A stretch of DNA of 64,000 nt. Origin: Candidatus Rifleibacteriota bacterium. Lineage in GTDB: Bacteria; Muiribacteriota; Ozemobacteria; Ozemobacterales; Ozemobacteraceae. This document shows positions 59,845 through 64,000 of the stretch, in pieces; the first letter of the stretch is position 1, and each line of letters starts with the position of its first letter. A program made the translations under genes and the position numbers. Location of the stretch: the NCBI GenBank assembly GCA_018818125.1, contig JAHISQ010000115.1, positions 79,085 to 143,084 of the forward strand. The letters are read 5' to 3'. A model generated the notes under the pieces. That model worked only from the letters and a program-made list of their open reading frames with translations, did not search any database and was not told the origin of the DNA.

Positions 59845-61194
59845 ATGAATAGACTATGCCTGATTCTGACGGTTCTGCTGACGCTTTCGACTCCTGCATG
59901 GTGTCAAAGCAACAGCTATCTCGATGCGGTTTATCAGGTCTACGACAACGCAAGTGAAACTGACCCGCTTGAAGTGCTTAAAAACAGCATAAAAGATCAG
60001 TTCGAAATCGAAATTGCCGACGACCCTGATGTTAACCGCTGGTCAGAAGACTGGCTAAATGCGGTTAAAGCGGTTCTTACCGCTCTCCCGGCTAATTTTA
60101 GATCAGCTACCCGCATGATCTATCTTGAGCCGAGCAACATTGACTTCGAACACAAATACAACGGGTTTGGCGAGCAGTATGGTATTGTCCAGATGGGATA
60201 CGGCTCAATGTTCCCCTCTGTGGTATACGGGCGCAAATTTAAAGCGACCTATGGCCGACAACCAACGTCTGCCGAGAAAATTGCCCGCTTCAAGTATATT
60301 CTTGCCAGATGTATGACCTATAGCTTTATTCAACAGAACCCTGACGTGTTTAAGTCTTACGGCCAAACCGTAGTCTACGGCGAATACCCGACCAAAGTTT
60401 ACGGGCCGGGAGCCGAGCTCAATATGGTTGTGTTACCTGGCAAGACTCCGCTTATGATCGATCTTGCCTTTGCTGTCGGTGAATACTGCGCCGCACCAGC
60501 AAACCTGCAAACCAAGTCACAAGCCCGTTTTGATTTTGTAAAAAACCATGTAATGGGTGGCGCCGCGATTGCTGGCTGGGGCTATAAGCCGATTGACGAC
60601 ACAGCAACCGCAACAACCGATCCCGGCAATAATCCCGGAGAAGTAGAAATACCCGGCACCAGGCCGCCACCAGATATACCTGATGGTGACTACCTGCCAC
60701 TCGTTACTGAAGTTGATGTTGGCACTTCTGCGGCCAGCGTGCCTGCAGAACAAAAAGTAGCGCCGGATCTGCTTAAAAGTGCAATTGTAGAGCTATTTGA
60801 AGTACTTCCAAAGTTTTTCTCGACCTGCACTGAAGCAATCGCTTATATTCCAACCACCGACACCGAAACCGCCTTTTCATCAGAAGGCTACGTGTTTGTC
60901 ACCCAGAACTCATGGTTTATGACCTCGTTTGTTGAGCTCGACGATACCAGCCGTGGCAAACGCTTCAAGGAGATTCTATTACGCGAAATGGCGCTGCGCT
61001 TTTTATACTTCCACCCGGAAGTAACCCAGAAATGGAAAGATACTTTCGACAAGGAGCAAAGCAGCTTCGACGCCTATGTCGATATACAGCAGGCAGTTGT
61101 AGGCTATTACGCAGCATCAGCCTGGCTCAAGCAGCTTAACATTCAGCGCTATAACTTCGTCAAAACCGAAATAATGCAGGGAAAAGAATTCTAA
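59845..61194 (+). CDS. exported inactive paralogue of the metallopeptidase, two domains
   Basis: The 449-residue product has a signal peptide ending near 'WCQ' and the same 'SYLDAVYQVYDNASE' opening as the upstream peptidase. Domain 1 (~45-238) and domain 2 (~306-449) each align with the peptidase domain. Where the active copy has HEMTH, domain 1 has RCMTY (155-159) and domain 2 has REMAL (380-384). The third-ligand Glu is Phe and Gln respectively. Both copies keep the ending 'RFDFVKNHVMGG' or 'QRYNFVKTEIMQGKEF'. The zinc site is therefore lost in both. It may bind, inhibit or scaffold the active enzyme. AAAGGA precedes the ATG, 18 bp after the peptidase gene. Confidence 0.82.
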   Translation: MNRLCLILTVLLTLSTPAWCQSNSYLDAVYQVYDNASETDPLEVLKNSIKDQFEIEIADDPDVNRWSEDWLNAVKAVLTALPANFRSATRMIYLEPSNIDFEHKYNGFGEQYGIVQMGYGSMFPSVVYGRKFKATYGRQPTSAEKIARFKYILARCMTYSFIQQNPDVFKSYGQTVVYGEYPTKVYGPGAELNMVVLPGKTPLMIDLAFAVGEYCAAPANLQTKSQARFDFVKNHVMGGAAIAGWGYKPIDDTATATTDPGNNPGEVEIPGTRPPPDIPDGDYLPLVTEVDVGTSAASVPAEQKVAPDLLKSAIVELFEVLPKFFSTCTEAIAYIPTTDTETAFSSEGYVFVTQNSWFMTSFVELDDTSRGKRFKEILLREMALRFLYFHPEVTQKWKDTFDKEQSSFDAYVDIQQAVVGYYAASAWLKQLNIQRYNFVKTEIMQGKEF

Positions 61195-61213
61195 CAACGT
61201 CTTAGCTTTTCGA

Positions 61214-61256
61214 CAAAGCCGGCCAAGGCACGAATACCTTGGCCGGCTTTGCTTTA
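61214..61256 (+). terminator. rho-independent terminator after the metallopeptidase pair
   Basis: A 15-bp stem (61214-61228 with 61237-61251) with an 8-nt loop is followed by a T-rich tail, 20 bp after the stop of the pseudo-peptidase gene. Confidence 0.92.
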
Positions 61257-61333
61257 TCTGATGAATAACCCGGCGGCTTTTGTCCTGATGCGCCAGAGTA
61301 TCACCCACATCCTCAGAGTAACTGTGGTTGTGG

Positions 61334-63901
61334 TCAGCTTCTGAGTTTGCGAGCCAACTGCTTTTTTGTGCCACGAAAAGCGATTGCCTTGCTCGGGTCA
61401 TCCGGCCACTGATGCTTTGGATAGCGTCCCTTAAGTTCTTTTACCACCTGTTGATAACCGCTCTGCCAAAACGATACAAGATCTGCTGTTATCTGCACCG
61501 GATGACCAGCCGGCGAAAGCAGATGAAGAAGCAGACTGAGCTGGCCATTGCAGATGGTTGGTGTCTGATGCATACCGAAGAGTTCCTGAATCCTTACCGC
61601 CAGTATCGGCGAGCCGGCACTCTGATATTGAATCCGTATGGCACTGCCAGACGGCACAACGAAAGACTCAGGCACCAGCTTTTCGAAAAACTCACGATTT
61701 TTCCAGCTCAATTGTTGCAGATAGAGCTGCTCCAACGTCTGTTTCTGAAGGTCGGCGAAACTGCGACTGCCCGGCGCCAGTATGTGAATCTGCTCGGTCA
61801 GCCAGACATTGTCGAGCGCGGGAAAACCGGCACCAGCCGGGCAAGCTTTGAGAGCAGCCACACGGTTGATAAACTCCTGATTTTTCTCGTCAACACACGC
61901 CATAGCCTTGGCAACACTTGCCAAGGCTGCATCCATAAGCAGCTGTCCGGCATCATAACATTCTTCAGCCTTCAATGCCGATTCACAATCACTTAACAAC
62001 AGCTTGCCATACCAGACGCGCTCACGCGCCAGCACCTTGGCGCGGACTTCTGAAAAAAAGATTTCTCTTTTTGGCTGATAAAGTGCCTGTGTTTTCAACA
62101 GATTTTCTTCAAGACCACAGGCCAGAAAAATGCGGCCATCAGCCGAGCCTGGGCGAGTTGACAAATCGAGTCTGAAAGCCAGAATCAGGCGTTCTCCGGG
62201 CAGCAAGCCGGTTTCGTTAAGACTCAAGCCCTGACCACTGCAGATCGTAAAACTGCCTGAACTGTCGTCAGTGCGGCGCATACACACCCTATCCGGAAAA
62301 GCAGCAAGGAAAGACTGGTGCAGCTGCTGCCTGACACCTTCAGATCTATGGTTAAAGGCTTTGCCGAGCAGATCGAGCAACTGGCGCTGCACCTTGAAAA
62401 TTCTAGCGATGGCACCGCGGTCAGTTTCAATACCGACCGGCAAATCTGCTGATCGATTGTCAGCAAGCAGCTGCAGGCGCCAGTCAAGATCAGCATCGAT
62501 TTTTGTCACACCTGCACCGTTATAAGAGCGCTTTACAAAATCTTTTTCACCAATTATTGCTGCTGCCAGAGCCGCTGTCTCAGCAATTCCCAAAACAGTG
62601 GCAGTCAAAAGCATACGTGCTAATCTTGGCTCGACCGGCAATTCTGACATTCTGCGACCGTCAGCAGTAATTTTCCCAGTCTCGTCAACCGCGCCGAGCA
62701 GCCTTAACAGATCAACTGATCTGCCGATCTTTTCGCTGCCGGGAGATTGCAGCCAGTTAAACTGCAACGGATTGCGACAGCCCCAGGCATATAGCTCCAA
62801 AACAGCCGCTGTCGGATCAATTCTAAGAATCTCAGGTTGATCGTTTTCGGCCATCTGCTGATGTTCTGACAAACTCCAGAGTCTGAATGCCTGACCCGGC
62901 TTGACACGTCCGGCACGACCAGCGCGCTGCGTTGCCGACGAGCGACTTATTCGATGCAGCTGCAGCTGTTCAAGACCGCTCTGAGCATCGATCTCAAGCC
63001 AACGCGCCAGCCCCGAATCGATAACTCTGGTTATGCCATCTATAGTCAGCGAGGTCTCGGCAATGTTGGTGCTTAAAATTATTCTTGGGCGGGTAGCTGG
63101 CTGTAATATCTTCTCCTGGTCTCCGATAGCCAGTGAACCATGCAGAATCATGATCTGCCGGCCAACAGCAGTCCGACTACACTCAAGAAAATCGGCGACC
63201 TGCCTTATTTCACCGATTCCCGGCAAAAAAACAAGAAACTCTTCGCCGGCGCCTGATTCTGCAATAATCTGTTCAATCGATCTGGCAAGCGCGCCGATAT
63301 GGTCGCGACCATCTGAAACCGGCCGGTAATGAACTTCAACCGGGTGTAAAAAGCCTTTCCCCTGCACTAGTTGTGGCTGATCTAGAAAACTTTGCGCCAG
63401 CTCAAGATCAGCAGTTGCCGACATCAGCATCAATCGAAGATCTGGCCTTACTTCGCGCTTAATTTCTCGGCACAGAGCCAGGCACAAATCGGTGTGCACA
63501 GACCGTTCATGAAACTCATCAAAAATAACCAGGCCAACTCCTTCAAGCAAAGGATCTTTCTGCAGACGCCGGGTAAGAATACCTTCAGTTACCACTTCTA
63601 TGCGGGTAGACGCCGAAAGATTACTATCGAAACGCACCTGATGCCCAATAACTGCTCCAGGAGATGAACCATCAAGAAAAGCCATGCGCCGAGCCAATGC
63701 TACCGCCGCTATCCGGCGCGGCTGCAAGATAATTATGCGCTGACCGGCAAGCCAACTCTCATCTTTGAGCGCCAGCGGCACAATAGTTGATTTTCCGGCA
63801 CCGGGCGATGCAGACAGAATCACATCAGCGCTATCTGCAAGAGACGATCTGATCTGCGGCAAGCTCGACTCTACCGGGTAATTGTATTTTGCGCTGATCA
63901 T
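61334..63901 (-). CDS. hrpB: ATP-dependent RNA helicase HrpB
   Basis: The 855-residue cytosolic helicase is of the DEAH/RHA type, similar in length to E. coli HrpB. Motif I is 'SPGAGKSTI' (34-39), motif II 'IFDEFHERS' (DEFH at 128-131), motif III 'LMSATAD', and motif VI 'QRAGRAGRVKPGQAF'. The helicase C-terminal half is followed by HA2-like and HrpB-specific regions, ending 'DPSKAIAFRGTKKQLARKL'. The start ATG at 63899-63901 has no strong ribosome binding site. It is convergent with the metallopeptidase genes. Its role in bacteria is poorly defined. Confidence 0.94.
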   Translation of the reverse strand: MISAKYNYPVESSLPQIRSSLADSADVILSASPGAGKSTIVPLALKDESWLAGQRIIILQPRRIAAVALARRMAFLDGSSPGAVIGHQVRFDSNLSASTRIEVVTEGILTRRLQKDPLLEGVGLVIFDEFHERSVHTDLCLALCREIKREVRPDLRLMLMSATADLELAQSFLDQPQLVQGKGFLHPVEVHYRPVSDGRDHIGALARSIEQIIAESGAGEEFLVFLPGIGEIRQVADFLECSRTAVGRQIMILHGSLAIGDQEKILQPATRPRIILSTNIAETSLTIDGITRVIDSGLARWLEIDAQSGLEQLQLHRISRSSATQRAGRAGRVKPGQAFRLWSLSEHQQMAENDQPEILRIDPTAAVLELYAWGCRNPLQFNWLQSPGSEKIGRSVDLLRLLGAVDETGKITADGRRMSELPVEPRLARMLLTATVLGIAETAALAAAIIGEKDFVKRSYNGAGVTKIDADLDWRLQLLADNRSADLPVGIETDRGAIARIFKVQRQLLDLLGKAFNHRSEGVRQQLHQSFLAAFPDRVCMRRTDDSSGSFTICSGQGLSLNETGLLPGERLILAFRLDLSTRPGSADGRIFLACGLEENLLKTQALYQPKREIFFSEVRAKVLARERVWYGKLLLSDCESALKAEECYDAGQLLMDAALASVAKAMACVDEKNQEFINRVAALKACPAGAGFPALDNVWLTEQIHILAPGSRSFADLQKQTLEQLYLQQLSWKNREFFEKLVPESFVVPSGSAIRIQYQSAGSPILAVRIQELFGMHQTPTICNGQLSLLLHLLSPAGHPVQITADLVSFWQSGYQQVVKELKGRYPKHQWPDDPSKAIAFRGTKKQLARKLRS

Positions 63902-64000
63902 CAGACTGCCAAGGCCAAGACGTTGCCAGACCGTGCTGTGAGCGAGTCAGGGCATTGATTTACCCAGTGTCCACAGATATTTATTAAGAATTGCATAATA

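Overview
The window looks like a chromosome segment of an uncultured, probably diderm bacterium of moderate GC. Its secreted proteins carry ordinary Sec or lipoprotein signals. Pilin-like proteins, HEAT/TPR scaffolds and Ig-like secreted proteins are unusually abundant, and several genes have no family I recognise. This mix recalls candidate phyla such as Riflebacteria/Ozemobacteria, but that is a low-confidence guess because no rRNA or other strong marker is present. I found no tRNA, rRNA, CRISPR array, prophage or IS transposase.

Layout. (1) 1-7067, minus strand: a tight five-gene operon, mtnA, class II aldolase, ileS, dnaN and a HEAT-repeat protein that runs off the left edge. (2) 7236-10760, plus: an exported NHL-repeat protein, a membrane protein with two RanBP2-like zinc fingers, and a small lipoprotein, with clear promoters and terminators. 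(3) 10861-15052, minus: three exported proteins of unknown function and a DUF805 membrane protein. (4) 15094-15933, plus: an acidic protein with an EF-hand-like loop. (5) 16007-24020, minus: an FN3/beta-helix lipoprotein, a TPR lipoprotein and a 1793-residue Ig-like surface protein with a FlgD-like tail. (6) 24425-27118, plus: a lipoprotein with three IPT/TIG-like domains and a peptidase-like domain that appears to have lost its catalytic residues. (7) 27128-27568: a GxxExxY nuclease-fold gene exactly framed by inverted repeats, related to a gene-less copy at 24307-24402. (8) 27581-32068, minus: a solute-binding-like protein, sensor kinase and NtrC-type regulator. (9) 32209-37855, plus: polysaccharide deacetylase, a glycosidase-like protein, a large PilX-like protein, a prepilin and a small exported protein. 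(10) 37859-46153, minus: an eight-gene operon of prepilins and PilX/GspK-like proteins with an embedded class III nucleotide cyclase, a TPR membrane protein and a large exported protein. (11) 46367-47308: class II fructose-bisphosphate aldolase. (12) 47413-53524, plus: lipoprotein, TPR-TerB protein, YbjN-like protein, exported TPR protein and a HEAT-TM protein, possibly one undescribed system. (13) 53632-54848: STAS protein and a minimal flagellin. (14) 55455-61194, plus: PilX-like protein, two prepilins, a secreted HExxH metallopeptidase and a downstream paralogue with two copies of the peptidase domain, both stripped of zinc ligands. (15) 61334-63901, minus: HrpB helicase.

How it fits together: seven prepilins and three PilX/GspK-like proteins lie in three blocks beside secreted proteins, but the window has no pilus ATPase, platform protein, prepilin peptidase or secretin. 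These blocks probably supply minor pilins or pseudopilins to a machine encoded elsewhere. The most unusual items are the active/inactive metallopeptidase pair, the second pseudo-peptidase, the GxxExxY cassette, and three promoters whose identical geometry predicts mRNAs that start at the AUG.
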